Below, piece after piece: positions 1-10,378 of a DNA stretch of 64,000 nucleotides. The notes beneath the pieces were generated by a model. It saw nothing but the letters and a program-made list of their open reading frames with translations. It was not told the DNA's origin and ran no database searches. The stretch is from Anthoceros angustus (taxonomy: Eukaryota > Streptophyta > Anthocerotopsida > Anthocerotales > Anthocerotaceae), in assembly GCA_010909165.1 (NCBI GenBank), contig VJWM01000025.1, positions 1 through 64,000 of the forward strand. The letters run 5' to 3'. The translations under genes were made by a program, and so were the position numbers. Position 1 is the first letter of the stretch. The number at the start of each line of letters is the position of its first letter.

Positions 1-1316
1 ATGTGAACTGTGTGCATAGGACCATAGCCCTTAACGGGCGTGGCAGGGAACCGGGCGCCAAATAGTCGATCGCGACGCGTGCGTGCGCCGGCCGGGTGGG
101 TCCCACCACAGTGGCTGAACCAGCCACCGCGGTGGCCAAACCCACCACGGCGGTGGCGGAATCCACCACGGCGGTGGTCAAACTTACCATGGTCGTGGGC
201 TCGGACACGGTAGTTGATTATGGTTGGGTAGGAACTGATTGTAGGAGGACTAGAATCCATAGTTTTGGAACATCTTGACACAAAACCATTCCCTTGGGAT
301 CGAATCCTAGGACTATAACGACATAGAGGGTAAATGTGGCCTCTTTGGCCTTCGGATGCAAAACCCATTCCACACCACCCACCGGTTGTCTTCTCGCACT
401 AGCCCATGCACCCACAACCCCATACTCATTCGCCATCGGCAGGGTTTAACTCAACTTAGGACCCATAAACCCCAAATAACCACCCCTACCCACATATATA
501 GACCTTGTAGTGGATATCCGAGGTCCATGGGCCAAGGAACACGAGTTTCCCGACCATTTATTATCTAACCTGAGCAATAAAACAAAAGAACTCCATAGGC
601 CAAGGACATTTTTACTATGAATATCCCCAACCACCGTCAATCAATTTATTTTCACACCACTCTCAAAAAAAAAAAAAAATTCCTGGGGCACATTTTAACA
701 GGGGTTTCCGAGACTAGATCGTTTACACACCCTCATCACAGTTCACCATGGACTTATCTGTATGCTCCACCGTCCTTCTGTGATGTCCTTGAGTTCCCTT
801 CACAGCACCTCGCCTGGCTAAGTCAGCAGCCACCTTTGCTGTACGCCGCCGCCAGATCCAGCTCAAGGGATTGCTGATGTGCAAAATTTCATTTCAGCTT
901 GGATGTAGGATCCAACTCGCTCATCCACACTTCCCAAGAGCTGTCGCTGTCCAAGGAAACTTCGTTATGCTACGTTGGGATCCGTATGGTCGCCTCCTAA
1001 CAAACATCAACAATCCGCCGGCTGCTGCTTGCTATCTTATCGCCTAAGTGCTTGGCGCGCCTTCTCTCGCCGAATCACGGGTGCTCGCGCCTTGACACCT
1101 CCTCAAAAGAGGGAGCCTCCCGAACGCTGCTCTCAATAATTCCGCGCAATTACGGGTGATCACGATTTTGACACCTGCTACCCACACGCGATTTGTGGCC
1201 ATCCTCAGAACTCACAGACGCGTTCAGCATTGCATGCACATCCGGATGCATGCCACCATGCATGCATGTCCATAGCGGACATACATTCATGCACATGCAT
1301 GCACCCACATACCCCT
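1..1316. other. No gene recognised; short simple repeats
   Basis: No coding region is supported here. About 105-200 holds imperfect repeats built on CCACGGCGGTGG, each self-complementary. A run of A lies near 667-680. About 1,205-1,310 is rich in TGCATGC and CATGCAC words. The block near 200-560 looks like non-coding transposon-derived sequence but I cannot assign it. Confidence 0.5.
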
Positions 1317-1637
1317 TCACCGAACACAACACCAGGGTGTCATGACAGCTGCCTGCTGCCTAGCAACCTCGGCCCTCTTCACATCCAGAAGTTTCTCCAT
1401 TTCATTAAGCGTAGCGAAGACAGCTTCAACCTGGTCAGCTAGCACGGGAGCAGTGGGAGGTCCTCCGTGAGCCCTGGCTCTGCGGCGAGGAGCGCTCTCC
1501 ACTTCCTCATCCGTGGAGTTTGGAATTGGGTCCAAATCTGTCAAGCTGGGTCTGGATGCTTCGGAGGAATCGGAAGACTCCAGCTCTATCACTGGACCGA
1601 TAGGGTTGCGAGGAGGCAGAGCGGGTGCTGGTGCCAC
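1317..1637 (-). CDS. Uncharacterised 106-codon open frame, possibly a transposon-derived fragment
   Basis: I do not recognise a family. The predicted protein starts with a proline-rich stretch, then has an acidic serine-rich part (ELESSDSSEAS, then a second acidic block), a basic patch (APRRRARAHGG), and a short helix-prone segment near residues 65-95 (LADQVEAVFATLNEMEKLLD). The mix of acidic low-complexity and helical segments is seen in gag-like or accessory frames of plant retroelements, but that is an inference. It lies beside a copia LTR on the opposite strand. No splice sites or partner exons were identified. Confidence 0.25.
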   Translation of the reverse strand: MAPAPALPPRNPIGPVIELESSDSSEASRPSLTDLDPIPNSTDEEVESAPRRRARAHGGPPTAPVLADQVEAVFATLNEMEKLLDVKRAEVARQQAAVMTPWCCVR

Positions 1638-1950
1638 TTCAACTTGTGCAGCGGCCGCGTACCGATGGGCGCTGGACGCCTGCCTCGCCCCTCACACATA
1701 CCGCCATTGTTGGCCTTCTTCATCCTTGTGCGTCTTGGGCTAAGGGTGGCGTCAGCACTGGGTGTAGCTCTTGTGCGCGTTCTCATCTTTATGTGTGTCA
1801 CCGCTCTTCCGAACAGGTAGCATGCGCAACATAAGAGGAACGTGGTCAAGAGCTCCATGTGATGTACTTTGTCACTCAACTGGTAGCTGGGGCGTAATGT
1901 TTCTAAATGATCGTTGCCTGTGCGGAGTAAAGTGTGTAAACCTCGTTTGG

Positions 1951-1962
1951 GTTTAGTGGGAG
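1951..1962 (+). other. Polypurine-tract-like sequence before a copia LTR
   Basis: The sequence GTTTAGTGGGAG directly precedes the TG that opens the LTR at 1963. A purine-rich AGTGGGAG immediately upstream of an LTR is the usual plus-strand primer of copia elements and marks the side facing the 3' LTR. Confidence 0.5.
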
Positions 1963-2266
1963 TGTTGGGGGATTAAACCCAACACTAGTTTACTCAAGAT
2001 AGGTTAATCATAGGTTAATTTGTCTAACTCAAAAGACACTTACAATTTTCTATATAAGGACATCTTTATTCTTTTATTAAATATTCGTTTAGAGTCTTGC
2101 TCTCTAGCCTAGGTGTTCTAGGTAATTGCAAGATATATTTAACAAGGACTTCGCACCTCCGCCGTTTGTGGCGCGGAAGGGAAATCATTGCAAATACACC
2201 GAAGGATTTGCAACTATAGATCTTGTCAGCTACGCGGCACAAAGCCTCTTAATTGTTCTCTCCACA
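1963..2266 (+). mobile_element. Ty1/copia LTR (about 304 bp)
   Basis: The block opens with TGTTGGGGGATTAAAC and closes with TTCTCTCCACA, giving TG...CA ends. A TATA-box-like TATATAA at 2,051 fits an LTR promoter. A purine tract precedes it and a primer-binding-like TTGGTATTAGCATG follows it. No gag or pol is recognisable on either side, so this is a remnant. The class call rests on end structure and the tRNA-Met-type site, not on protein. Confidence 0.65.
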
Positions 2267-2280
2267 TTGGTATTAGCATG
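2267..2280 (+). other. Primer-binding-site-like sequence after the LTR
   Basis: TTGGTATTAGCATG resembles the plant copia primer-binding site TGGTATCAGAGC, which pairs with the 3' end of initiator tRNA-Met. The first nine bases agree at all but one position; the rest is poorer. Confidence 0.45.
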
Positions 2281-2782
2281 TACGGCTTTTGCCTTCTGGC
2301 ACTAGGGGTCCTCAAAATAGCCCTTCATTTAAGCATGGTTTTGAATGATAATTATGTTTAGGGTTACCAGCAAATGCACATGATGTCACCCGAACGGGGT
2401 TTCATACTCCCAGTTCGAAGTGGAGAGTAATCCAGAGCAAGATTTAGCACGTTGAGTGAGCCGTCAACGTGTCGACTTGTTTAGGGTTGCGCACTAAGAC
2501 AAAGACCTCGATGCTTTTCCCAAGACGAGACCAGACAAGCGTTCATCGGGTCCGCAATTTCATCTTCGCCGTTACCATCTCGCCTCCCGGTATGCACCCC
2601 CTTCTGCTGTTGACAAGTGCATCATGCCGTGCTAGCCATACCCCCAACCTGATGCAAGGCCTAGTAGGAACTGGCCCTTATTTGTCACTGATCCATTCCT
2701 ATCCTATCAAAACCTTATCCTTGCAAGTGATCCCTATGCTGCATAGGGCATGCAAGTGTCCCTAGTGTGAGACTTGTGGCAT

Positions 2783-2783
<1 letters not shown>
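2281..2783. other. No gene recognised
   Basis: Open frames here are short and show no domain. The block would correspond to copia leader/gag if the LTR at 1963 were a 5' LTR, but no gag signature is visible. Confidence 0.4.

Positions 2784-2872
<89 letters not shown>
2784..2872. repeat. (ATT)n microsatellite, about 29 units
   Basis: An uninterrupted TAT/ATT trinucleotide tract of about 89 bp. It opens a poly-isoleucine frame on the minus strand that is not a gene. Confidence 0.98.
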
Positions 2873-2873
<1 letters not shown>

Positions 2874-2975
2874 GCTTTCCCTTTTGACTATGCTTCTCCG
2901 CCAACCCAATACTGCACTGCCAAGCTCTAACGGACCTTGACTCTCGGTGTCAGTGACAAGGACGTTGAGGCTTAG

Positions 2976-3287
2976 TTGAGCTTCTTATTCTCCCAAACTT
3001 TGCCCACACTCTGACACTTGTTCCAATGCACACACGGCAGATGCCAGTTTTAAGTTGAGCTCTTTATTCTCCTAAACTCTACCCTCACTCTCATGCTTGT
3101 TCAATTGCACACATGGTAGAGACCAGCTCTGAGCTAAGCTTCTTGTTCTCCCAAACTCTGCCCTCACTCTCACGCTTGTTCAATTGCACAAATGGCAGTT
3201 ACTAGCTTTCAACTGAGCTTCTTGTTCTCCCAAACTCTTGCCCTCACTCTCATGCTTGTTCAATTGCACACATAGTAGATACCAGTA
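2976..3287. repeat. Minisatellite, about four 79-bp units
   Basis: Each unit begins near TTGAGCTTCTTATTCTCC, continues with a CCCTCACTCTCATGCTTGTT-like core and ends with CAATTGCACACATGGTAGA-like sequence. Unit starts are near 2976, 3055, 3131 and 3210. Units differ by scattered substitutions, so the array is not recent. Confidence 0.9.
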
Positions 3288-3291
3288 GGCA

Positions 3292-3389
3292 GCGTTGAGT
3301 GCAACTCATACGATGGAAGTTGGAACTTGCCATCGTAGTAGCGTTGAGTGCAACTCATACGATGGAAGTTGGAACTTGCCATCGTAGTT
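3292..3389. repeat. Two identical 49-bp units, each containing a hairpin
   Basis: The unit starting GCGTTGAGTGCAACTC occurs at 3292 and 3341. Each holds a near-perfect inverted repeat: ACGATGG-AAGTT, then GG, then AACTT-g-CCATCGT. Confidence 0.9.
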
Positions 3390-3954
3390 AAGACGTTGCG
3401 GTTCCAAGGACTTTTCGAGCAACTGTATGTAAACTAAAGGTTTTACGGGTGTTGAGCGGATGGACTGGGAGAAAGCGAGCGCAATGTCATACTTAACCTT
3501 ACTAATTGTTATAAGACAAAAAAATTCGTAGCATAAGAGCTAAAATAGTGTCAAAATTATCTTCGTTGGGACCCCATTGGCCAACGCCAGCTCGACTATA
3601 CTCAAGCAACAAATGGCCACCTGCCACTTGCATGTACGATCGACCATGGGTATCACTTAATGTGAATAATATCGAATATTATTAAGCAATCTAAAAATTT
3701 ATAGGTGAAATTTTTCCTCCCAAAATTTTCATTGTCGCAAGTAGGTCGGTACAAATAGCATGGTAACGAATCGAGTTCCCTACGTTTACAATGCCAAATT
3801 GCAGGTCCAACGGTGGCCATACACTAGCTGGTTACATGGTGAAACAATACAACCTCACGCACGGGCAAAACATTCCCGGGATTCGACCACACACGGGAGG
3901 GTCCCAAAGAAATTGCATTTTGGTGAATTAACCAAGATTAGGTGTAATATATAG
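3390..3954. other. No gene recognised
   Basis: AT-rich intergenic sequence with no coding signature or repeat I can name. Confidence 0.5.
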
Positions 3955-4210
3955 GTACAGTGAAAAATTGTTGCCACTAGTGCTCCTGCCTCTGAAGTGG
4001 TGGCGCTTCTCTGAAGTGGTAGGTAGTGCTTGTCTTCTTACACTGTTGCACCTCGTTCGGACTCCTCGAGGTGAGATGGGCGGGAGGACCTGGTAGAACC
4101 CATGTACGCGCACCAAGTGCAATTTGTCAGGTCCACTACGGGTCCGGAAGCCATAATGTGGCCATCATTCCGGGCCCGCCGTCGGAAGACGAGTTTAACG
4201 ACCGACCATG
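3955..4210 (-). pseudogene. Remnant of a PPR-gene 5' region
   Basis: Read on the minus strand, this block is a diverged copy of the 5' region of PPR locus A (7,340-7,620). Shared landmarks on the plus strand are AAAAATTGTTGCCAC near 3,963, then GAGGTGAG-type sequence, AACGGGTCCGG-like sequence near 4,137 and TGTGGCCATCATTC near 4,157. Only a few codons of the PDF-like motif survive. It lies just downstream of the 3' end of locus A, so it is the relic of another gene copy in the cluster. Confidence 0.6.
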
Positions 4211-4567
4211 TCCGAATGGATGCCCATGAATTGTGCACGACTACTCCCCCCCTACACCACTCCCTGTCGGAAGATGAGTGTAACAACATCAGCGTTGAGG
4301 AACCGCTATCTGAAGATGAGTCTACAACATCCAGGGGCCGCTATCGAAAGATGAGTCTAAAATGAATGTCTGAAGTGGAATGTGACAGAAAGAGGGTTTC
4401 ATTCGATTGTGTTGTCCTCTGTTATGACGACAGGTGGATCAGTGCTAGCGATCTACCGGTAAGTCCATGTCCCAGTTTAGAAAGGGATGGAGTTAAGGAA
4501 GCACATTCATCCCCAAAGACGAAGGCAGTATTCTCTGGCGTGCACACTTGAGACTTGGTTGTTCTCA

Positions 4568-4966
4568 AGGCCGACCCTTACAACTGCAACAACCATTTGC
4601 GAATCGATGCAAACGGTACCCATCCCTTACCACAATGTCTCTCTTTTCAAGCCTTGACATAATCTCCGTGGAACTGTGGCAGTCACTGCACATGCGTAGA
4701 TTCTTCGTTACCACCAGAGGTGTCCCACCCGGAGTGTTCAACAGACCAAACGCTAGAGCTAACTTCTCAGCATGCCCACAAAGCACATCTTCCTTTTCCT
4801 TCTCAGACAGTGGCTTCAACACCAACTTTGTGTGAGGTACGTGGCCTCCATCCTCCTTCAGACGAGCATTTGTGCTCTCTACCTTGAGCGCAATATCCTC
4901 TCTCCTTTCTCCCACCAGAAATCTGTGTACCTGCTTATTCACTTCAATGGTCGCAACTGCAGGTTT
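4568..4966 (-). other. DYW:KP deaminase-like domain of locus A
   Basis: The domain runs from the KP box to the GRP end. It keeps the zinc/catalytic pattern (H and E of GHAEKLA, then the CSDC pair) and the VVRDGYRLHRF segment, and ends CSCKGRP. The KP/GRP substitutions define the variant class. This part is fully open, with no frame break. Confidence 0.85.
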
Positions 4967-6858
4967 CTTGTTAGCTCCAACTAGCCTTCTCTGTGTTTCA
5001 ATCCTGTCAGCATCGGTCCACCGACCTGCATCTGCATAAGCATTGGCCATGAGCACATACGCAGACGCCCACTGAGGGTCCAGCCTAACAATGCTTTCAA
5101 AACACCAAATCGCCCTTTGAAGATCTCCGTGACTCTTGCAGGCGTTCAGCAAAGACATCAATCCCACAACATCGCGTTGGCACTCGCATGATAAAAGCAT
5201 GTTCACAGCCTCATCTACATGACCTGCACGCCCAAGAAGATCAATCATGCACGTGTAATGCTCAACAGTAGGTTTGATGCCATGCTTTTCAGCCATGGAA
5301 TCAAAGTGTTTGCGACCCTCGTGGACCAGTCCCTCATGACTGCATGCTACTAGAAGGCAGGTAAAAGTAGCATCATTAGGCTGAACACCGGCAACTAACA
5401 TCTCCTCAAAACAAGCTAGTGCCTTGTGACCTTCATCACAAGTACCATACCCAGATATCAGGGCGGTCCATGTCACCACATCCTTTGTGGCCATGCTGTC
5501 AAAAACCTGGCGTGCATCTTCCAGTTCACCACATTTTGCATACATGTCCACCAGGCAGTTGCCCAGCACTACGTTATTCAGCAGTCCCCTTTCCACAAGC
5601 TGTGTGTGCAGCTCCCTTCCCTTCTGTAAGGCACCAGTGCTTGCACAGGCCTTCAAAAGGCAAGCAAAAGTAACATGGTTCAGCCAAAATGAGGCCTCTT
5701 GCTCCATTTGTCCATACACAACAAGCGCCTCTTGGCGAGTCCTTGCTGTGCATACCCAGCAATCAGGGCATTCCATGTCACCACATCCTTTGTGGCCATG
5801 CTGTCAAAAACCTGGCGTGCATCTTCCAGTTCACCACATTTTGCATACATGTCCACCAGGCAGTGCCCACCACGTCATCCAGCAGTCCTCTTTGACAATC
5901 TGTGAGTGCAGCTGCCTGCCCTTCTGTAAGGCACCAGTGCTTGCACAGGCCTTGAGAAGGCACACAAAAGTAACATGGTTAGCCAAAATGAGGCCTCCTC
6001 CATTTGTCCATACACAGAAGCGCCTCTTGGCGAGCCTTGCTGTGCATACCCAGCAATCAGGGCATTCCACGTCACCACATCCTTTGTGCGCATGTTGTCA
6101 AAGACCAGGCGTGCATCTTTCAGTTCACCACATTTCGCATACCCAGCAATCAGGGCATTCCATGTCACCATATCCTTTGTGGCCATGATGTTAAAAACCT
6201 GGCGTGCATCTTTGGTTTGGCCACATTTTGCATACATGTCCACCAGGCAGGTGCCAACAAACAATCCAGGAGGAATGCCACTGAGCAACAAATCACAGTG
6301 CACTTTTCTGCCGGATTCCAAGTCGGCGGCAAAGGCACAAGCTTGAAGGGCAGCTACATAGACGTGGGCATCTGCCTTCACTCCTGACCTGCACATCTCA
6401 TGGTACAGTTGTATGGCCTCGCGAGGTTTTCCATGCTTAGCGTATGCCGAAATTATGGAAGACCAGGTGAAAACATCTGGTTTGCCTACCCTGGTGAACA
6501 CATCCATGGCCTCCTCTAGCCTTCCTCCACATGCATACATGCGCAAGATATGGTTCCCCAAGTATGCATTCGACTCGTACCCAAGTTTGACACTGAGATT
6601 ATGAACCCGTCGCCCCATAACCAAATTCTTCTTAGCTGTACACAGTTTTGCACAGTGTAAAACAGAGACAGAGAAATAGCAGTCTGTCTGCCAGAGATTC
6701 CAGGGCTCCAACGGCCTCAGAAAGCTTCCCTGCTGACATAACGTGCTCACGGTTCCAGACGACGCCCATTTCCGATCCTGCACGCCTGCCAGGTTCAGGC
6801 TTATCCGGAGCTGGACTTGGAAGGCACCATGACCCATCTGCATATCCAAGGAAACGAG

Positions 6859-7002
6859 CTGCTCATCAACCCAAGCTGGCTTGAACATGTTGCTTAAACA
6901 CAGGACCTCGCCGGACCCCTTACGCCGGAAGTCAGGCAAACTCTTCTTATCTCGTCTGTTATCCCACCACATGGTAGGGTCCAGAAAAAATAGTTGCCAC
7001 AA
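6859..7002 (-). other. PDF-like (OSB-type) motif, copy 2 of locus A
   Basis: The residues read LWQLFFLDPTMWWDNRR, then PDFRRKGSGE and a KPAWV end. In organellar ssDNA-binding OSB proteins the PDF motif has the same order: W..F..DP..WWDNR, PDFKHK..GE, LW, PPWV. This copy lacks the RSP before PDF, probably through a small deletion. Confidence 0.6.
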
Positions 7003-7215
7003 GTGCTCTTGCTCCTGGCGACGACCGCCATCGTTGGAAACCCTGTCCCAAGCCATACTTTTTCTTGGTAGTGGAAGTGCTGGGCTCCTTGCACTGCTGC
7101 CCCTCGAGCCCGTTTGCGATTCTGCAAGCCTCCCAGGTTCAGGATTATCTGGAGAGCTCGACTTGGAAGGAGAGGGACCGTGACGCATCTGCACATCCAA
7201 GGAAAAGAGCTTCTC

Positions 7216-7359
7216 ATCAACCCAAGCTGGCTTACACATGTTGTTTAACCACAGCACCTGATCGGACCCTTTTCGGCGGAAGTGAGGCGAACGGAAGCTC
7301 TTCTTATCTCGTCTGCTGTCCCACCACATGGTACGGTCCAGAAAAAATTGTTGCCACAA
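7216..7359 (-). other. PDF-like (OSB-type) motif, copy 1 of locus A
   Basis: The residues read LWQQFFLDRTMWWDSRR, then SPHFRRKGSD and KPAWVDEKL. It matches copy 2 and the single motif of locus B, with H for D in the PDF core. Copies 1 and 2 are spaced by about 119 codons, showing an internal duplication of the pre-PPR region. Confidence 0.6.
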
Positions 7360-8595
7360 GTGCTCCTGCTCCTGGCAAAGACTGGCATCGCTGGAAAACC
7401 CGTCCCTACCCACACATGTTCTCGGAAGTACAAGTGCTGGACTCCTTTCACTGCTGCATCTGGAGGCTTTGTTTAGCATAGGTTGACTCCCTAAGATGAG
7501 GTGAGCGGGAGCTCGTGGTAGAATCCCTGTACACACCCCAATTCCAATTTGTTGGGTCCACAACGGGTCCGGTTGCCATACTGTGGCCATCGTTCAGGGA
7601 CCGCTGTTGGAAGATGACTTCAACAAAAGAAGGCTAGGCAGGATGCCCGGATACTGTGTATCGTCACCATACCACCCCACAAAGCAAAACAATAATACCG
7701 TAGTCTAACAAGGTTGCCAAATAGGTAGGATACTCTGGTGCAGCGAGGATGCCATGTCTCCGACACGCTCTTTTGGTACATCCTCAAGAGGTGCATCGCA
7801 GAAGAAGTCTGTCTGTGGTGTGGACTTCGATTTATACTTTCAAATATGTGTGAAGTTTCCGATCTCACTAAAACAAAGATGTCATCACGGGAGCCATATA
7901 CTGCATTTTAAGGGATTCACCTGGCTCTCGCCACAGCACCTCGCCGGACCCTTACGCCGGAAGTCAGGCGAACGGAGCTCTTCTTATCTCGTCTGTTGTC
8001 CCACCATGCGGTCCAGAAAAATTGTTGCCACAAGTGCTCCTGCTCCTGGCAAGACTGGCATCGCTGTTGTCCCTACCACACATGTTCTCAGAGTACAAGT
8101 GCTGGACTCCTTTTCACTGCTGCACCTGGAGGCTTTGTTTTAGCAGGGTTGACTCCTAAGATGAGGTGAGCGGGAGCTCGTGGTAGAACCTATTTTACCA
8201 TTCCAATTTGTTGGGTCCACAACGGGTCCGGTTGCCATACTGTGGCCATCGTTCAGGACCGCTGTTGGAAGATGACTTCAACAAAGAAGGCTAGGCAGGA
8301 TGCCCGGTACTGTGTGTCGCACTGCACCACCCACAAAGCAAAACAATAATACCGTAGTCTAACAAGGTTGCCAAATAGGTAGGATACTCTGGTGCAGCGA
8401 GGATGCCATGTCTCCGACACGCTCTTTGGTACATCCTCAAGAGGTGCATCGCCAAGTCTGTCTGTGGTGTGGACTTCGATTTATACTTTCAAATATGTGT
8501 GAAGTTTCAGTCTCACTAAACAAGATGTCATCAGGGGGCCATTTTCGTGCGGATCTGCGTTGCGTGGCCTATTCACCTGGCTCTCGCCACAGCAG
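7256..8595. repeat. Tandem duplication of the locus A 5' region (two units of about 0.66-0.68 kb)
   Basis: Unit 1 is about 7,256-7,939 and unit 2 about 7,940-8,595. Both contain the PDF-like region on the minus strand, AACGGGTCCGGTTGCC, AATAATACCGTAGTCTAAC, and ATTCACCTGGCTCTCGCC at the end. Unit 2 differs mainly by lost bases, many in homopolymers (TTTT to TTT, GGGA to GGA). Its PDF copy (about 7,930-8,040) is frameshifted, so unit 2 is non-coding. Confidence 0.9.
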
Positions 8596-8689
8596 CACAC
8601 AGTTTCCTCAGGCGTTGTAAGGATCTTGTCTTGACATGAGCAGACTGTCTCTGCTCCCCCTCAATCAGTCACCTCCAGGGCTCGTAGGG

Positions 8690-9115
8690 AATTCAAATAT
8701 GACCTGCACGTTCACACGAGCCCCAAATGACTTGGACCATGCTGCCCTGCCGCAGCATTGTTGAATTGCAGCACCTCCCGATTATCGCTATGTACTAGAA
8801 GTCGGCAGGCTCCTCTTAGGTGGGACACACGCAAATGCTGAGTCATCCCTAAGTTTCGAATCGGTCATTTTTCTGCCACTGCCCAGATGGGTTACCTGAT
8901 GCGCGCACCTCAAGCATGGCATGGTCAGCACCAAGAGCTTTTTTGTTGTGCGCTTTTTTCCTTTTCAAGTTTCCCGAGTTTCAAGTTGAGGGGCCGCGTG
9001 CGTTTAGGGGGCTTGGCCTGGCCAGGACCTATGCACCTACCTCCAAACTACCCAATCGCCCCTGCCCAATGGATCACCTGGCCAAACTGCCATAGTCTGT
9101 TGTTTTAGTCTTTTC
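8690..9115 (+). repeat. Dispersed repeat, copy 1
   Basis: About 430 bp matching 11,450-11,880 in the same orientation. Shared blocks include CGAGCCCCAAATGACTTGG, GAGTCATCCCTAAGTT, CAAGCATGGCATG and CTCCAAACTACCCAATCGCC. The copies differ by both substitutions and gaps. The sequence is probably PPR-gene flank, because copy 2 abuts a PPR fragment. Confidence 0.85.
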
Positions 9116-9664
9116 GTTTTCCACCACCGGACATCATCCGGTGTCTCTGCTGTAAAGCTGAATATAGTAGACGTTATTAATACCGTACCTCGAAGGGTGG
9201 TTCAACAGGATAATGTCGAAATAATTATTTTTTGAAAAAAACAAGGTTCAACATAAATATTTATATTTTTCAAAATTTCAACATTTACAAAAAATAATTT
9301 TATCAAATTTCAATATTTATTAAAATATATAGGTATATATAAAACTAATGGATATGTATAGATCTCCCTAAATAGGCCCTAATTTTCCACACAAACCCTA
9401 GTTTCCTTATTTTCGATCATAAACTCATAAATTTTTACCTATTCAACATTTTAAGTATAATAATTTCTGAATTTTCAACTTTTACTAATTTTAATTAATT
9501 AACGCTGAATCATCCCTTGGGGTACGGTAGACCGAGAAATTTCATCTACCCCCAAAGTCCGAGGAGGAATAACCCAAAAAGGGCTTATGGTAAAAAGGGA
9601 AGTCCTAGTCCCCTCAAATGCCTTTCCCGTAACTACCTATTGTACCAATGATACCGTGATCAGG
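9116..9664. other. AT-rich intergenic stretch
   Basis: About 9,225-9,500 is strongly AT-rich with runs such as TTCAACATTTACAAAAAAT. A small perfect hairpin, CACCGGA-catca-TCCGGTG, lies near 9,124-9,142. No gene is visible. Confidence 0.6.
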
Positions 9665-9772
9665 GATGATGAAGGGCCTACCTACCACCTGTGCTGAATA
9701 AGCATATTGTACACCTCAAGGATGATGAAGGGCCTACCTACCACCGGTGCTGATCAAGCATATTGTACACCA
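9665..9772. repeat. Tandem duplication, two units of about 54 bp
   Basis: GATGATGAAGGGCCTACC...AAGCATATTGTACACC occurs twice in direct succession. Its core, GGCCTACCTACCACCGGTG, also occurs twice at 10,805-10,889. Confidence 0.9.
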
Positions 9773-10378
9773 AACCGTGCATCAACCCAGGAATCTTCAA
9801 CCAAACACCAAGTCCGATCCAAGCAACTTGCAGGATTTGTGGATGAGTGAAAAGCGATCCCAGCCACCTAAGATGCTAGCAACAACCAACAAGATGCAAG
9901 AAAAGAGGACAAGATGTGGGACCAGTATATCTTTCTTTATTAGCAGCAAGATAATCTATTAGACAACAATGACATGTGCAAATCCAATTTCTAATGCCCC
10001 CAGGCCCCACATATCTAGCCTCTGGCTGCTCCTTATCTCGCTATCGCATTTCCTTTATCTCGATATCACTTGCTAGATAATATTTATATTCTTCTAGATA
10101 TCTATTCAATAACTATCCCTTGTCCCTTTTATATTAATCATAATATTCTAAGACTAATATCTATGGATAAATCCTTATGTCCATGCCCATCCACATGCCA
10201 CATGCCATACATCCATCCACATGCCACATAACATACATCGGTCACATGCACATACACATGATGCACCCATGGCATCATCTATCATGCCATCCTCGTTACA
10301 CAACCTACAGCTTTATTAAATACAGAGCCTCTTGTCATCCATGCCATGACACAGGCCTTCACTCCAAACACCACGGAC
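9773..10378. other. No gene recognised
   Basis: About 10,180-10,270 is rich in CCACATGCCA and CATACATC words. Nothing else is identifiable. Confidence 0.4.

Larger units (their letters stand above)
4565..7590 (-). pseudogene. PPR locus A: PDF-like x2 + PLS-type PPR + E + DYW:KP (frameshifted)
   Basis: Encodes an organelle RNA-editing type pentatricopeptide protein, broken into two main frames. The first (571 codons from 7590) has a pre-PPR region with two OSB/PDF-like motifs (residues about 78-125 and 197-244), then PPR motifs such as GNHILRMYACGGRLEEAM and DVVTWNALIAGYA. The second (403 codons, 5776 to 4565) has PPR, E motifs and a DYW:KP domain: KKPAVATIEV at 270-279, HAE at 335-337, CSDCH at 363-367 and terminal GRP at 401-403. 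Canonical proteins have HSE and DYW there. The frame is lost near 5,990, 5,870 and 5,740; each break looks like a 1-2 base gap when PPR modules are compared. Known role of the class: site-specific RNA binding, with DYW:KP linked to U-to-C change. It may be functional if the gaps are assembly errors. Confidence 0.85.

Noticed and set aside
2715-2909. Poly-isoleucine protein on the minus strand
   Set aside because: Translation of an (ATT)n microsatellite.
2976-3287. CRISPR-like repeat array
   Set aside because: Units are contiguous 79-bp copies without unique spacers, and the genome is a plant's. It is a minisatellite.
5487-6188. Plus-strand 233-codon frame at PPR locus A
   Set aside because: Antisense of PPR modules, as in the locus B array.
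9124-9142. Hairpin CACCGGA-catca-TCCGGTG as a terminator
   Set aside because: No T-run and no gene upstream; rho-independent terminators do not apply in plant nuclear DNA.
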